Positions 31,079 through 41,639 of a stretch of 64,000 bases of DNA are shown here, in pieces. The notes beneath the pieces were generated by a model. It made no database searches, was not told where the DNA came from, and worked only from the letters and a program-made list of their open reading frames with translations. Made by a program: the position numbers and the translations under genes. The DNA comes from CAWFLT01 sp963816795 (GTDB lineage: Bacteria > Acidobacteriota > Vicinamibacteria > Vicinamibacterales > SCN-69-37). How positions within the stretch are numbered: the first letter of the stretch is position 1; each line of letters opens with the position of its first letter. The stretch lies in the NCBI GenBank assembly GCA_963816795.1, contig CAWFLT010000002.1, positions 248,001 through 312,000 of the forward strand. Reading direction: 5' to 3'.

Positions 31079-32173
31079 GTGCTGCGCCGTGCGCTCGAGG
31101 TCCAGCAGCCGTCTCTTCCGCCAGAGTCCGCCCCCGTACCCTCCGAGCTCACCGCTCTTGTTGAGGACGCGATGGCAGGGGATCACGATGGCGATCCGAT
31201 TCATGCCGTTGGCGCGCCCGACGGCACGAACGGCGGCGGGGGTCGCGACTTCACGCGCGATGTCTTCGTACGATCGCGTTTCACCGTGTGGAATGCGGTT
31301 GAGCGCCTTCCAGACGCGCTCCTCGAACGGCGTGCCCGGCGCATCGAGCGGCACTGTGAATGACTGCCGCGTCCCCGCGAAGTACTCGGCCAGCTCCGTT
31401 CGCACCTGCGTCAGATACGGATGATCGGATGGCACGAGCGCCGCCTTGAACCGCTTGCGGAGCGTCGCAATCTGGAGCTCGAGACGACGGCGATCGGTGA
31501 ACTCGAGCAGGCAGAGTCCGGTGTCCTTCGCGCCGGCGACCATCGGGCCGATCGGCGTGTCGATCCACGCGAGCCGGATGCAGTCCGCTTCCGCAGCGCG
31601 ACCCGGAGGCTCGCCGAACGCCTTCTCGAACGCCTCCCGGAAGCCGCTGTGCGAGTCGTACCCCGTCTCGAACACCGCATCGTCGAGTGAAGTGCCGTCC
31701 TTGATGCCCTCGAAGGCGCGCGCGAGGCGCCGGGCGCGGCAATAGGCCTGGAACGTCAGGCCGAACTTCGTCATGAAATAGCGGCGGACACGCGCCGGCT
31801 CGAGGCCCATCGCGCGCAGGTCCGATTCGCGGACGCGGGCCTGCGGGTGCTGTTCGATCCGCTCGAGCAGCGGACGGACCCACGCCGGGGCTTCGTCGCC
31901 GTCGAGCGGCCGGCAGCGCAGACAGGGCCGGTACCCCGCGAACAGCGCCTCTTTCGGCAGCGCGAAGAACTCGACGTTTTCAGGTTTGGGTTTTCTGGCC
32001 GGGCACGATGGCCGGCAGAAAATCCCGGTCGTGCGAACGGCCAGGTAGAAGACGCCGTCGTACGACGCGTCGGACCCCTGATACGCGCGCTCCATCTCGG
32101 CGCGCGACGGAAGCGACAACAGCGGCAGCAACGAACCGGACCCGGTGGTCATGGAGGTCGTGTCAAGCATCAT
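31070..32173 (-). CDS. ada: Ada: methylphosphotriester / O6-methylguanine-DNA methyltransferase and regulator
   Basis: Adaptive-response protein that removes alkyl groups from DNA and activates repair genes. Domains run in the usual order. First is the N-terminal zinc/methyl-acceptor domain (TTGIFCRPSCPARKPKPENV and GYRPCLRCRP supply four Cys). Next is an AraC-type helix-turn-helix (ARVRRYFMTKFGLTFQAYCR). Last is the O6-alkylguanine transferase with active-site Cys in AIVIPCHRVLNKSGELGGYG. The ATG at 32173 is taken as start; an upstream in-frame TTG is less likely. About 367 residues, intact and close to the E. coli Ada length. Confidence 0.95.
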   Translation of the reverse strand: MMLDTTSMTTGSGSLLPLLSLPSRAEMERAYQGSDASYDGVFYLAVRTTGIFCRPSCPARKPKPENVEFFALPKEALFAGYRPCLRCRPLDGDEAPAWVRPLLERIEQHPQARVRESDLRAMGLEPARVRRYFMTKFGLTFQAYCRARRLARAFEGIKDGTSLDDAVFETGYDSHSGFREAFEKAFGEPPGRAAEADCIRLAWIDTPIGPMVAGAKDTGLCLLEFTDRRRLELQIATLRKRFKAALVPSDHPYLTQVRTELAEYFAGTRQSFTVPLDAPGTPFEERVWKALNRIPHGETRSYEDIAREVATPAAVRAVGRANGMNRIAIVIPCHRVLNKSGELGGYGGGLWRKRRLLDLERTAQHPE

Positions 32174-32260
32174 GTGCGGATCTTGGTGCGGGCGCAACTC
32201 GCCTCGCCACCGGAAAAAAGACAGTGAATTGGGGCGAGGCTACGCCCGGATGCCGAGGCC

Positions 32261-32352
32261 ACGGAGAAGAGCTAGAGAGCACGGAGAAGAGCAGGGACAC
32301 CCCGCGCCGGTGTGTGGCGCGGGCCCGAGGCGCGGGGGTGGGGCCCCGCGCC
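32261..32352. repeat. GGAGAAGAGC words plus GC-rich palindromic repeat
   Basis: Two to three ACGGAGAAGAGC words (32261-32300) lead into the GC-rich element (32299-32352). The order and orientation match 21770-21913. It lies between the divergent ada and S9 peptidase genes, so it may carry or disturb their promoters. Confidence 0.8.
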
Positions 32353-32392
32353 GTAAGTCTAGAGAGCGAGCCGGGCTGAGACACTTTTCCCC

Positions 32393-34655
32393 ATGTCCCG
32401 TAGCCCACGCTCGACACTTACCGTCCCAGCGTTCAGTGGCCTGCTGTCCCTCGTTGCGCCTCGCGGCGCCGCTCGTGGCCCGGCAGAGCACTGGCACGCA
32501 AGCGGTCGCTGCGATCACCGCTGCCGACTACGCGCGGGCCGAGAAGTTCCTGGCTCCGGCGACGACGCCGCTGGTGTTCGGATTGACGGTGCAGCCGACG
32601 TGGCTGCCAGACGGCAAGTTCTGGTACCGCGCGACGTCGGCGACCGGGACCACGACACTGCTCGTCGATCCTGCCGGCAAGCGGCGCATCGTCTGTACTC
32701 CGGACAACGCCGAGTGCCGTGCCGCTGCGATTCCGGCGGCGCCGGAAGGCGGGCAGGCTGGAGGGCGTGGGCGCGCGGGCGGCGCGCCGGGCGGCCGAGC
32801 CGGCGGTCCGGGCGCAGCGGGTCTGTCGCCCGACGGCAAAAGCACCGCGTTCATTCGCGATTTCAACTTGTGGGTCCGCGATGTCGCGACCAGTCAAGAA
32901 GTGCAACTGACGACCGATGGCGTCAAGGATTTCGGCTACGCCACGAACAACGCCGGCTGGACCAAGAGCGACGCGCCCGTCCTCGTGTGGTCGCCCGACT
33001 CGAAAAGGGTCGCCACCTTCCAGCACGACGGCCGCGGCGTGAGTGAGATGTACCTGGTCAGCACGAACGTCGGGGCGCCGACGCTGCAAGCGTGGAAGTA
33101 CCCGCTTCCCGGCGACGCAAAGATCTTCATGATCGAACGTGTGGTCATCGACGTCGACACGAAGAAGCTGACCCGATTGCTGATGCCGCCCGATCCGCAC
33201 CGCTCGTCGCTGTGCGATCACGTCGTCTGCGGCGGGACCTGGGCCGACGTGCAGTGGAGTCCAGACAGTCGTCAGGTCGCGTTTCTGTCGACCTCGCGCG
33301 ACCATAAAGAGGAATGGCTTCGTATCGCCGACGCAGGAACGGGCGAAGTGCGCCAGGTCCTGAACGAGAAGGTGGCGACGTTCTTCGAGTCAGGCAACGG
33401 CCGCGTCAATTGGCGGTACCTGCCGGCCTCCAACGAGTTCATCTGGTTTTCGCAGCGCGACAACTGGGGCCAGCTCTACCTCTACGATGCGACCACCGGA
33501 CGGCTGAAGAATCAGATCACCACCGGGGAGGGGAACGTCACCCAGATGCTGCGGGTCGACGAAAAGGCCCGCGCGATCTACTTCCTCGGTCTCGGCAAGG
33601 AGAAAGGCCGGGACCCCTACTTCCGTCACTACTACCGGGTGAACTTCGACGGCTCGAACCAGAAGCTGTTGACGCCCGACGACGCCGACCATACGGTCGC
33701 GCTGTCGCCGTCAGGTGAGTACTTCATCGACACCTACTCGAAGCCAGACGTCGCGCCGGTCTCGGTCCTGCGCGACAGCACCGGGCAGCTCGTCGTCGCG
33801 CTCGAGCAGGCCGACATCTCGCGGCTCGTCGCCTCAGGCTGGAAGCCGCCGATGCCGATCACGATGAAGGCGCGCGACGGCATGACGGACATCTACGGTC
33901 TGCTGTTCCGGCCGGCGAACTTCGATCCGTCGAAGAAGTATCCGATCGTCAATCAGATCTATCCCGGCCCGCAGAGCGGCAGCGTTGGCAGCCGCAGCTT
34001 CTCGGCCGCGCGCGGCGACACGCAGGCGCTCGCCGAGCTCGGATTCATCGTCGTCCAGATCGACGGCATGGGCACGCCCGGCCGATCCAAGAAGTTCCAT
34101 GAGGCGTACTACGCGAACATGGGCGACAACACGCTGCCCGATCAAGTGGCCGGGATGCGCGAGCTCGGCAAGCGCTTTCCGTGGATCGATCTGGATCGCG
34201 TCGGAATCTGGGGCCATTCGGGCGGCGGCTACGCCACCGCCGATGCCATGTTCCGGTATCCCGATTTCTTCAAGGTCGGGATCTCCGAGTCAGGCAATCA
34301 TGACAACCGAAACTACGAGGACGACTGGGCCGAGAAGTGGCAGGGCCTGCTCGTCAAGAACCCCGACGGCACGACCAATTACGACAACCAGGCGAATCAG
34401 CTGCAGGCGAAGCACCTGAAAGGCAAACTGCTCCTCGCGCACGGCATGATGGACGCCAACGTCCCGCCGTACAACACCCTGCTCGTCGTCGACGAGCTCA
34501 TCAAGGCCAACAAAGACTTCGATCTGCTGATGTTCCCGCAGGCCGGTCACGGTTTCGGCGCCGCGAGCAACTACATGATGCGCCGCCGCTGGGACTACTT
34601 CGTCCGCCACCTGCTCGGCGCGGAGCCGCCACAAGACTATGTGATCGGGAGATAG
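32393..34655 (+). CDS. S9 family dipeptidyl-peptidase-IV-like peptidase, frameshift near the start
   Basis: Predicted secreted serine exopeptidase that removes dipeptides after proline or alanine. The ATG at 32393 gives a signal-like N-terminus (TVPAFSGLLSLVAP). One break near 32470 leads into the main frame (TQAVAAITAADYARAEKFLA). The N-terminal beta-propeller (DPPIV_N) spans about 330 residues, with a Gly-rich insert (GGQAGGRGRAGGAPGGRAG). The catalytic domain follows, with nucleophile GIWGHSGGGYAT, Asp in AHGMMDANVPPYN and His in MFPQAGHGFGAAS. GHSGGG replaces the GWSYGG of animal DPP4. It is the most complete of three S9 peptidases in the window. Confidence 0.9.
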
Positions 34656-34685
34656 CTGGGAGTGCTGGGTCGGCTTACTTAGTTG

Positions 34686-34743
34686 CTCGCGGGGCCCCAC
34701 CCCCGCGAGCGCGCGCTCCCGGCTCGCTACGCTCGCCGTCGCG
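34686..34743. repeat. GC-rich palindromic repeat between convergent genes
   Basis: One diverged copy of the GC-rich element (core GCGGGGCCCCACCCCCGC) followed by CTCGCTACGCTCGC. This tail is also seen at about 14381-14396. It lies between the S9 peptidase stop and the VWA gene stop and may act as a bidirectional terminator. Confidence 0.75.
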
Positions 34744-34754
34744 CGGTCTTCGTT

Positions 34755-36564
34755 CTACTGCGCCACTTTGCGGATCGTCCTGATGACCCGTCCGAACGGC
34801 TTGTCCTGGATGCCGACGAGCGCTCGCACCACGTAGTCGCCGGGGGGCAGCGCGCCGATCGGGATCGGCGCCGCTCGCGCGAAACGTGGTGGGGTCGGCT
34901 GTGGCTTCGATCGCGAGCCGCGTGGTGGCGATCGGCGGGCCGTCGATCGTGCGGGCGACTTCGACGATGGCGCCGACCGGGGAGCCGGCGACGCCGCCGT
35001 AGATTTCGAGGAAGGCGATTGCCACCGGCTCGGAGCTGAACTGCATCTTCGGGACGAAGCCGCCGTTCCTCGAGAGGCCGGCCACGAGCGAGCTCAGCTT
35101 CAGCGCGCCCGCCGCGGTCGTCTCCGCGGAGACTTCAGTGTCGACCGATCCGCTGCGTCCCGTCGCGTCGACGGCGGCGATGCGCATGCGATAGGTGCCC
35201 GGCGGGACGAGAATTGCGGCCGTGACCGGCGACGCTGTCAGTTGATCCGGCGTCGCCGACACCTGACGGGTGAGACGGCCCTGTCCGTCGAAGAGCGCCG
35301 CCGACCAGGCCGTGAGCTTCACCGTCGGATCGGTCGGCTCGCCGACGGCCACGACCTTCATCGTCAGGCCATCTCCGCTCCCGAGCGCGGCGTACGCCGT
35401 GGCGCGGAGCGGCAGGTCGTACGACAGACGGCTTTCCTTCATCATCTCCGACGGCGTCTTGGCGATCGGACGCGCCGTGTTCGGCCTCGGCATGAAGAGG
35501 TGTGGCCGCGCGCGGACGTCGACACCGGATCGCGCGACCCTGACGTCCAGCCCGCGGTTGATCCCGTCGAGATCGGCGGCCGTCGTCTCGAGCACGGCGG
35601 AGTAGTACGACGTCGTCTCGTGCGCAATCTGGACGAGTGTGGCGTCGCCCGCGGTCGCGAGCGCCAGCCGCTCGGCGGAGGTGACGCCGGCAATATGCTC
35701 CAGCCCCTCCAACGGGTTGTCGGAACCGGAAAAGTTGCCGCCGGCAATGGTCTCGCCGGCGGCGTTGCCGCGCACCATGACCTGATCGGGCTGCACGACC
35801 CAGAAATGCGCCCGCGCCGGCGCGGCCGCGGCGCCCATCCGTTCGAACACGCGCGTCGTCAACTCGCACATGCCAGGCGCCAGCGTGGCGGGCGCGTCAC
35901 GGCGCGGGCCGTACTCGCTCGACGAGATGAAGATCACCGTCGTCGGTCCGCTCCCGCCGGCGAGGCTGTTGAGCATGCCTTCCAGGCTCTCGAGCACGGT
36001 CCGCGTCCGGCAGGCGCCTTCGGATCCGGTCTCGGTTTCCGGCGCGTGGCCGGTGAGCTGCGCGAAGGCCTCGCTGATGCGGTCGTGATTGTTCGTCATG
36101 TCGACCTTCATGCCGCCGTGCGGCACGGTCAACAGCGACACGCGATCGCGCGGCGTCAAGCTGCCGAGGAATCGGCCGACCGCCGCGCGCAACGGCCGTT
36201 CACGGCCAGGCCGGATCGACTCATCGTCGAAGACGAGAATGAACGTGCGGCCGGACTCGGCGGCCGTGTTGGTGGCAAATGGCGGTGGTGGGACCTCGAT
36301 CGCCGGCGCCGCGACGTCGGCCGCCGGCGGCGACGCGACGGTGACGAGTTGCAGCGCGCTGATCTTGCGCGGCCGTCCGTCGATCCGGACGGTCGTTTCT
36401 TCAGGTTTCAGATCGGTGACCGGACGACGGTCCGATCCGATCAGATAGAAGTCCACCACCACAGCGTCCCGCGCGGGCGGCGGCGCCTGGCCTGACTGCA
36501 CGACGGCGCTGGCGGACGCAACCAGCACGACGCCCGCGACGAGGCCGGGAAGCACTCGGAGCAT
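34755..36564 (-). CDS. Secreted VWA-domain protein (acidobacterial VWFA-related type), C-terminal frameshift
   Basis: Predicted exported protein. The ATG at 36564 gives MLRVLPGLVAGVVLVASASA, a signal peptide. An N-terminal beta domain (FYLIGSDRRPVTDLKPEETT) is typical of the VWFA-related proteins common in Acidobacteria. The VWA domain begins GRTFILVFDDESIRPGRE, with an imperfect metal-site DxSxS motif (DDESI), and includes TTVIFISSSEYGPRRD. The C-terminal half is beta-rich. A break near 34875 shifts the end into IPIGALPPGDYVVRALVGI and FGRVIRTIRKVAQ, stop at 34755. The role is unknown; adhesion or surface assembly is a guess based on the domain. Confidence 0.85.
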
Positions 36565-36627
36565 TCGCAAGAGGATAACCGACTGGCCAGGTGGCTGCAT
36601 CTCGGGGGATGATCGGCTGAGACCAAC

Positions 36628-37709
36628 ATGATTGGCCGCGTCCACGCCTTCTACCTGTTCGATGTCGCACACAGCATCGATCTGGGCAAAATCCGCGAGA
36701 TTTTCGGCCCGACGGCGGCGACCGCCCGCCTGCTGGACAAGGCGCCGGGGCCGCCGCGCGTCCGGTATCTTCAGCCGCCAGTCGTCGTCGACGGCGAGGC
36801 GCTGGCATTGCCGGGGTACGACGGCTTCAGCGCCCGGGTGAAGTTCTTTGACTACGGCGTCATCTCGCTGATGTTGTCACGCGCCTTTTCGGGGACGTGG
36901 ACAGAGTTCGTCCGTCTCGGCCAGGAGCTCATCGAGAGCGAGCCGCTGGAGTCGCACGCGGGCGACGCCTGTGCCCGGCTGGTCGCGCGGGCGACGCCGG
37001 CGCTCACCGGCCTGCGCGCGACGTTTCTCGACGAGGACTACCTCGCCTTCGTGGTTCCGCCGCAAGCCGAGGCGATGAACGCCGACGCCGTCCTCGAGCA
37101 GCACGGGGATGACATCGCGCAGTTGCTCCGTGGCGAGCGGCAGATCCTCAGCCGCCAGGAACGCGACGAAGTGCTCGGCACCGGCTGTCGTATCTGGTCG
37201 ACGATCTCGTCGTGCCGGCGTGGAACGCCGCGTTCGTCCTCGACAGCGAGGCCGGTGCGACCGCGACGCTCGAGATCCTCGAGTTTGCCAACTCGCAGCT
37301 GCTCGAATTCCGCTATCACGACGATCTGCTCGAATCCGAGATCGCCCGTACGTACGCGCTGTTGCAGCGGCCGCGGTCGTTCTCCTGGCTGGTGGGTCGC
37401 CGCTACACGGACGCCGCCCGGGCGCTGCAGTCGCTCGTGCTCGACGTGAACGAGCTGACCGATCGCATCGAGAACGCGGTCAAGATCGTCGGCGATATCT
37501 ATTCCGCGCGCCTGCTGGGCCTGGCCGCCGCCCGGCTGGGAGTGGACAGCTGGAAGAAGGCCGTCGAGGAGAAACTGAAGACGCTCGGCGAGATCAACCA
37601 GTTCGCGGTCGATCAAACCGGCATGTCGCAGGCCAATCTGCTCGAGCTCGTCATCGTCCTCATCCTGGTGCTCGAGCTCGGGCTGTTCTTCGCCGGCATC
37701 ATGAAGTGA
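36628..37709 (+). CDS. RMD1/YagE (DUF155) family membrane-anchored protein, frameshifted
   Basis: Similar to the RMD1/Sad1-interacting DUF155 family found from bacteria to mitochondria. The start at 36628 reads MIGRVHAFYLFDVAHSIDLG. The N-terminal module ends with FDYGVISLMLSRAFSGTWTE. A missing base near 37185 breaks the frame, after which YLVDDLVVPAWNAAFVLDSE and LLEFRYHDDLLESEIARTYA continue. The end forms one hydrophobic helix (LLELVIVLILVLELGLFFAG) with a short cytosolic tail. In yeast the family is linked to mitochondrial translation or meiosis; the bacterial function is unknown. It precedes a predicted outer-membrane protein by 39 bases. Confidence 0.82.
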
Positions 37710-37748
37710 CGGCGGCCGGCACGCGGTCTCGAGCGCCGGCCGCTGGAG

Positions 37749-39026
37749 ATGAGCTACAACTTCAGGATGCTGCGACACCTGCTGTTCATGTGGCTGGTCT
37801 TTGGTCTGGCCGCGATCCCCGCCCTGGCGCAGACCCCAACCTCGGCGTCGCCTGCCGGAGGCCGCTTGCGCGTGTTCCTGGATTGCTCGGACTGCTTCCC
37901 CGACTTCCTCCGCGAAGAGATTCGCTGGGTGGATTTCGTCCGCCAGCCTCAGGACGCCGACGTGCATCTGCTGACGCGGTCCAGCGACACCGGCGGCGGC
38001 GGCCGTGAAATCGCGCTCCGCTTTGTCGGCAACCTGCGGTTCAAGGGCATCGATCAGGAGCTCAAGGCGATCTCGATGGCGTCGGATACGGAAGACACCC
38101 GCCGCCGCAACGTACTGCGCGTGGTCACCGTCGGCTTGCTCGGCTACATCGCACGGGAAGGACTCCCTGCCGACGTCGCCGTGTCCGTCAAAGCGGCGCG
38201 CCCCGATGCCGCCGCCGCACCGGCGCGCGACCCGTGGAATTTCTGGGTCTTCAGCGTCGAAGCCGGCGCCTCGGTCCAGGCCGAGGAAACCGAGCGGCGA
38301 TGGGACTGGAACGCCGACATCACTGCCGACCGGGTGACGGAGCGCTGGAAGCTGAACTTTGGCGCCAGCCTCGAGCACGAGACCGAGGAGTTCGACCTCG
38401 ATGAGGAGGAACCGCTCAAGGCCACGCGTCGCGAACGCAATGCCGAGGGATTCGTCGCGCGCGCGCTCGGCCCCCACTGGTCGGCCGGCTTCATCGGCGA
38501 TCTTCAATCATCGACGTTCGACAACATCAAGTTCCAGGCGGCGGCCGCGCCAGCCATCGAGTTCAACGTCTTCCCGTACGCGGAGTACGCCACGCGCCAG
38601 CTGCGCATCGAGTACCTGATCGGCGTCGAACGATCCAACTACAACGAGATCACCTTGTTCGGCAAGTTCCACGACACGCTCGGCCGGCACGAGATGCAGG
38701 CGACGCTCGATCAGCGTCAGCCCTGGGGCACGCTCCAGGCGTCCGTGGAGTTCGGGCAATATCTCCATGACTTCAGCAAGTACCGCCTCGAGGCCGGTGG
38801 CGAAGTCTCGATCCGCATCGCGCGCGGCCTGTCGCTCAACGTCGACGGTTCCGCGTCGCGCGTGCGCGATCAGATTTCGCTGCCGCGCCGCGACGCGACC
38901 CAGGAGGAAGTGCTCCTCCGGCTCCGCGAGCTTCAGAGCGGATTCGAGGTGGACTTCTCGATCGGCCTCACCTACACCTTCGGCTCCATCTTCAACAACA
39001 TCGTCAATCCAAGATTCGGGAGATAA
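37749..39026 (+). CDS. Predicted outer-membrane beta-barrel protein
   Basis: No family recognised with certainty. The ORF is intact (425 residues from 37749, or six fewer from the ATG at 37767). A signal peptide (LLFMWLVFGLAAIPALAQ) leads to a mixed domain with a Cys pair (FLDCSDCFPDFLREEIRWVD). From about residue 165 there are alternating hydrophobic/polar strands (WNFWVFSVEAGASVQAEETE, LRIEYLIGVERSNYNEITLF), ending SIGLTYTFGSIFNNIVNPRF then GR. This pattern suggests a barrel of 10-14 strands. The neighbouring TonB-like gene may be functionally linked. Confidence 0.72.
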   Translation: MSYNFRMLRHLLFMWLVFGLAAIPALAQTPTSASPAGGRLRVFLDCSDCFPDFLREEIRWVDFVRQPQDADVHLLTRSSDTGGGGREIALRFVGNLRFKGIDQELKAISMASDTEDTRRRNVLRVVTVGLLGYIAREGLPADVAVSVKAARPDAAAAPARDPWNFWVFSVEAGASVQAEETERRWDWNADITADRVTERWKLNFGASLEHETEEFDLDEEEPLKATRRERNAEGFVARALGPHWSAGFIGDLQSSTFDNIKFQAAAAPAIEFNVFPYAEYATRQLRIEYLIGVERSNYNEITLFGKFHDTLGRHEMQATLDQRQPWGTLQASVEFGQYLHDFSKYRLEAGGEVSIRIARGLSLNVDGSASRVRDQISLPRRDATQEEVLLRLRELQSGFEVDFSIGLTYTFGSIFNNIVNPRFGR

Positions 39027-39039
39027 GAACCGCATCAAT

Positions 39040-39230
39040 CGACAATCGGAGAATCGGTAATCTGCAATGGCAGAGACATCGGCAATTGCGAAGATCCCGA
39101 TCGGCAATCGATAATGGGCAATTCGGCAATCGGTACGATTTGGCAATTCGGTAATCTTGGCACAATCATCGATTTGGCAATTGCCGATGTGTTTGCCATT
39201 GCAGATTGCCGATTGTCAATTGATCGATTG
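39040..39230. repeat. AATCGGCAAT-type repeat array, left of the tonB-like gene
   Basis: AT-rich array of words such as AATCGGCAAT, GATTTGGCAAT and ATTGCCGAT in both orientations. It contains two copies of the 35-base core, at 39052-39086 (direct) and 39180-39214 (reverse). The latter is identical over 35 bases to 40207-40241 on the far side of the tonB-like gene. Confidence 0.85.
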
Positions 39231-39237
39231 ATCAGCG

Positions 39238-39966
39238 TCACCTCAGGCTGAACATGACCGTGACCGTCATGATGATCGCTACCGGCGTGCCATTGAGCCG
39301 CGTCGGCGTGTAGCGCCACTTGCCGACGGCCTCGATGGCGGCCCGATCGAGCAGCGGGATGGATCGCAGGACCTTCACGTCCCGGACGACGCCTGATTCG
39401 TCGATGATCGCTTCCAGGATGACGGCGCCTTCGACCTTGGCGGTCTGAGCGATCGTCGGATACACGGGCGGCACGTAGGTGATGCGCGCCGGCGGCTTGA
39501 TGTCGCCGCCCGGCCGAATCGGCGTGCTTTGCACGGCCACTGGCGGCGGCGTGCCGAGGGTCGTCGCGCGCGTACCGGCGAGCAGATCGGTGGCGTGGGC
39601 GCCCCCTGGCCGGCCGAGTGCTCCGGCCGGTACGGGAGCCGTGGGACCCACCGGCGGCGGGTCAGCGGTCACCGGCTTGTCCGGAGGAAACGACGGCGCC
39701 GCCTCAGGGTTCAGCGCTGTCGGCGCCGCCTGGGGCTGCCGCGCGACGGGCGGGGGAGGCATCGGCGGAACGATCGGTGGCGGCGGTGCGACGAACATCA
39801 CCTTTTTCGCCTCGACCACCAGACTGTCGGTCACCGACAGGATCGGCAGGACCAGCAGCACCCCGACCGCCGCCGCGTGCGCGAACAACGACCCGCCAAT
39901 CGTCCATCGCGATCGCTTCGGCCGCGGCCTCGGCGTGAACGTCTCCGCAAACAGATCTCGAGCCAT
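39238..39966 (-). CDS. TonB-like energy transducer
   Basis: Inner-membrane-anchored, periplasm-spanning protein expected to couple ExbB/ExbD energy to outer-membrane receptors. One N-terminal helix (GGSLFAHAAAVGVLLVLPIL, about residues 24-43) follows a basic segment. A proline-rich linker (VAPPPPIVPPMPPPPVARQP) spans about 57-130. The C-terminal TonB domain reads YPTIAQTAKVEGAVILEAII and IEAVGKWRYTPTRLNGTPVA. The start is fixed by AGGAGG five bases before the ATG. No exbB/exbD is visible nearby. The gene is bracketed by a matching repeat array on each side. Confidence 0.92.
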   Translation of the reverse strand: MARDLFAETFTPRPRPKRSRWTIGGSLFAHAAAVGVLLVLPILSVTDSLVVEAKKVMFVAPPPPIVPPMPPPPVARQPQAAPTALNPEAAPSFPPDKPVTADPPPVGPTAPVPAGALGRPGGAHATDLLAGTRATTLGTPPPVAVQSTPIRPGGDIKPPARITYVPPVYPTIAQTAKVEGAVILEAIIDESGVVRDVKVLRSIPLLDRAAIEAVGKWRYTPTRLNGTPVAIIMTVTVMFSLR

Positions 39967-40067
39967 GGGACCTCCTGAAGATGGGGTGGACCGGGGCTCA
40001 GGCGTGCATCACGCACACCCATCACGCCTCGTCACACCGTGTCGGAAGGGCCCTTCGTTGGAAAGTT

Positions 40068-40257
40068 AGACACCGGAAATCTGCAATCGGGGAATCGATT
40101 GGCCATTACGAAATTGCCCATCGAGATTGCCGATTGCCGATTGTCGATTGCGATTGCCGATTGCCCATCGAGATTACCGATTGCTGATTGTCAATCGCGA
40201 TTGCCGATTGCCGATGTGTTTGCCATTGCAGATTGCCGATTATCCATTGTCGATCTA
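40068..40257. repeat. AATCGGCAAT-type repeat array, right of the tonB-like gene
   Basis: The 325-base gap 39967-40291 holds the tonB-like gene's ribosome site and presumed promoter (39967-40067), then this array of ATTGCCGATTG and CATCGAGATT words. A 35-base core at 40207-40241 matches 39180-39214 exactly. No gene is supported in the gap. Confidence 0.85.
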
Positions 40258-40291
40258 GGACGTGCCAGCGCCCGGAGGGCGCCTCCACGTC

Positions 40292-41554
40292 CTAGATCTC
40301 TCCTTTGGCGGCGGCGGCGTCGAGCTCGGCGTCGGAGGCCTCTTTGAACTCGCCTTCCCATTTGGCGACGACGACCGTGGCGAGGCAGTTGCCGACGACG
40401 TTGGTCATCGTGCGGGCCATGTCCATGAGCTCGTCGACGCCGAGGATGAGTGTGATGCCGACGAGCGGCAGGTTGTAGCTGGCGAGCGTGCCGGCCAGGA
40501 TCACGAGCGAGGCGCGCGGCACGCCGGCGACGCCCTTGCTGGTCAGCATGAGCGTCAAGAGCATCGTGATCTGCTGGCCGATCGTCAGCTCCACGCCAGC
40601 TGCCTGCGCGACGAACACGGCCGCGAGCGACAGATAGAGCGTCGTGCCGTCGAGGTTGAACGAGTAGCCGAGCGGCAGGATGAACGAGACGATGCGGCGC
40701 GGCACGCCCAGCCGTTCCAGCACTTCCATCGCGCGCGGCAGCGCCGCTTCGCTCGACGTCGTGGAGAAGGCGATCACCGCCGGTTCCCGCACGGCGCGGA
40801 TGAACTTGCGCAGCGGCACCTTGAAGATGATCGCGATCGGCAGCAGCACGATCAGGAAGAAGACGATCAGCGCGCCGTAGAGAGTCAGGACCAGCAGGCC
40901 CAGGTTCTTGAGGACGCTGAGACCGCCGTGGCCGACGGTGTAGGCCATGGCGGCCCCGACGCCAATCGGCGCGTAGTGCATGACGATGTTCGTAAACTTG
41001 AACATCGTCTCTGCCAGCATCTCGCACCACTGCACCATCGGCTTGCCCTTCTCGCCGATCAGGCCGAGCGCGACGCCGAAGATGATGCTGAAGACGACGA
41101 TCTGCAACACGTCGCCGGTGGCCATCGCCTGGATGACCGACTCCGGAACCAGGTGCAGGAGGATTTCCCGCCAGGTCTGCGCGGTGCCGGTGATGCCGCT
41201 CGGCTCGGTGGGCAACTGCAGCCCGACGCCGGGCTTGGTGAGGTTCACCGCGACGAGGCCCAGCACGAGCGCGATGGTGGTGACGATCTCGAAGTAGATG
41301 ATCGCCTTGAGGCCCATTCGCCCGACCTGGCGAAAGTGTCCGGCACCGGCGATCCCGGCGACGAGCGTCGCGAAAATCAGCGGCGCGATGACCATCTTGA
41401 TCATGCGCAGGAAGATCTGGCTGAACGGCCGGATGTTCACGACCCAGTCCGGGTGGTAGTTGTTCACGAACCAGCCGAGGAGGACGCCGAGCGCGAGACC
41501 GATGAAGATCTGCTGCGTCAGTGACAGGCGCCGGCGGCGGACTGCTTCAGCCAT
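40292..41554 (-). CDS. Dicarboxylate/amino acid:cation symporter (DAACS family)
   Basis: Secondary carrier of the GltP/DctA family, importing glutamate, aspartate or C4-dicarboxylates with protons or sodium. The 420-residue ORF is intact with about eight membrane helices and two re-entrant loops. The serine-rich hairpin is seen in FSTTSSEAALPRAMEVLERL. It is followed by FILPLGYSFNLDGTTLYLSL, and the second hairpin lies in GIAGAGHFRQVGRMGLKAII and later helices. The exact substrate cannot be read from sequence. It follows the transhydrogenase genes on the same strand after an 85-base repeat-bearing gap. Confidence 0.92.
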   Translation of the reverse strand: MAEAVRRRRLSLTQQIFIGLALGVLLGWFVNNYHPDWVVNIRPFSQIFLRMIKMVIAPLIFATLVAGIAGAGHFRQVGRMGLKAIIYFEIVTTIALVLGLVAVNLTKPGVGLQLPTEPSGITGTAQTWREILLHLVPESVIQAMATGDVLQIVVFSIIFGVALGLIGEKGKPMVQWCEMLAETMFKFTNIVMHYAPIGVGAAMAYTVGHGGLSVLKNLGLLVLTLYGALIVFFLIVLLPIAIIFKVPLRKFIRAVREPAVIAFSTTSSEAALPRAMEVLERLGVPRRIVSFILPLGYSFNLDGTTLYLSLAAVFVAQAAGVELTIGQQITMLLTLMLTSKGVAGVPRASLVILAGTLASYNLPLVGITLILGVDELMDMARTMTNVVGNCLATVVVAKWEGEFKEASDAELDAAAAKGEI

Positions 41555-41582
41555 TTAGACCCCAATGAGGATTCAAGCTCTG

Positions 41583-41636
41583 ACCACGAAGATCACGTTC
41601 CCTTCGTGCCCTTCGTGTGCTTCGTGTTGAAAGATC
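41583..41636. repeat. CTTCGTG-word repeat
   Basis: Words CTTCGTG recur four times. The last 17 bases (41620-41636) are the exact complement of 63071-63087. Both copies lie in intergenic DNA. Confidence 0.7.
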
Positions 41637-41639
41637 GTG

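Noticed and set aside
39040..40257. CRISPR array or IS element around the tonB-like gene
   Set aside because: Repeat spacing is irregular, there are no unique spacers of even length, no cas genes and no transposase; the words overlap one another.
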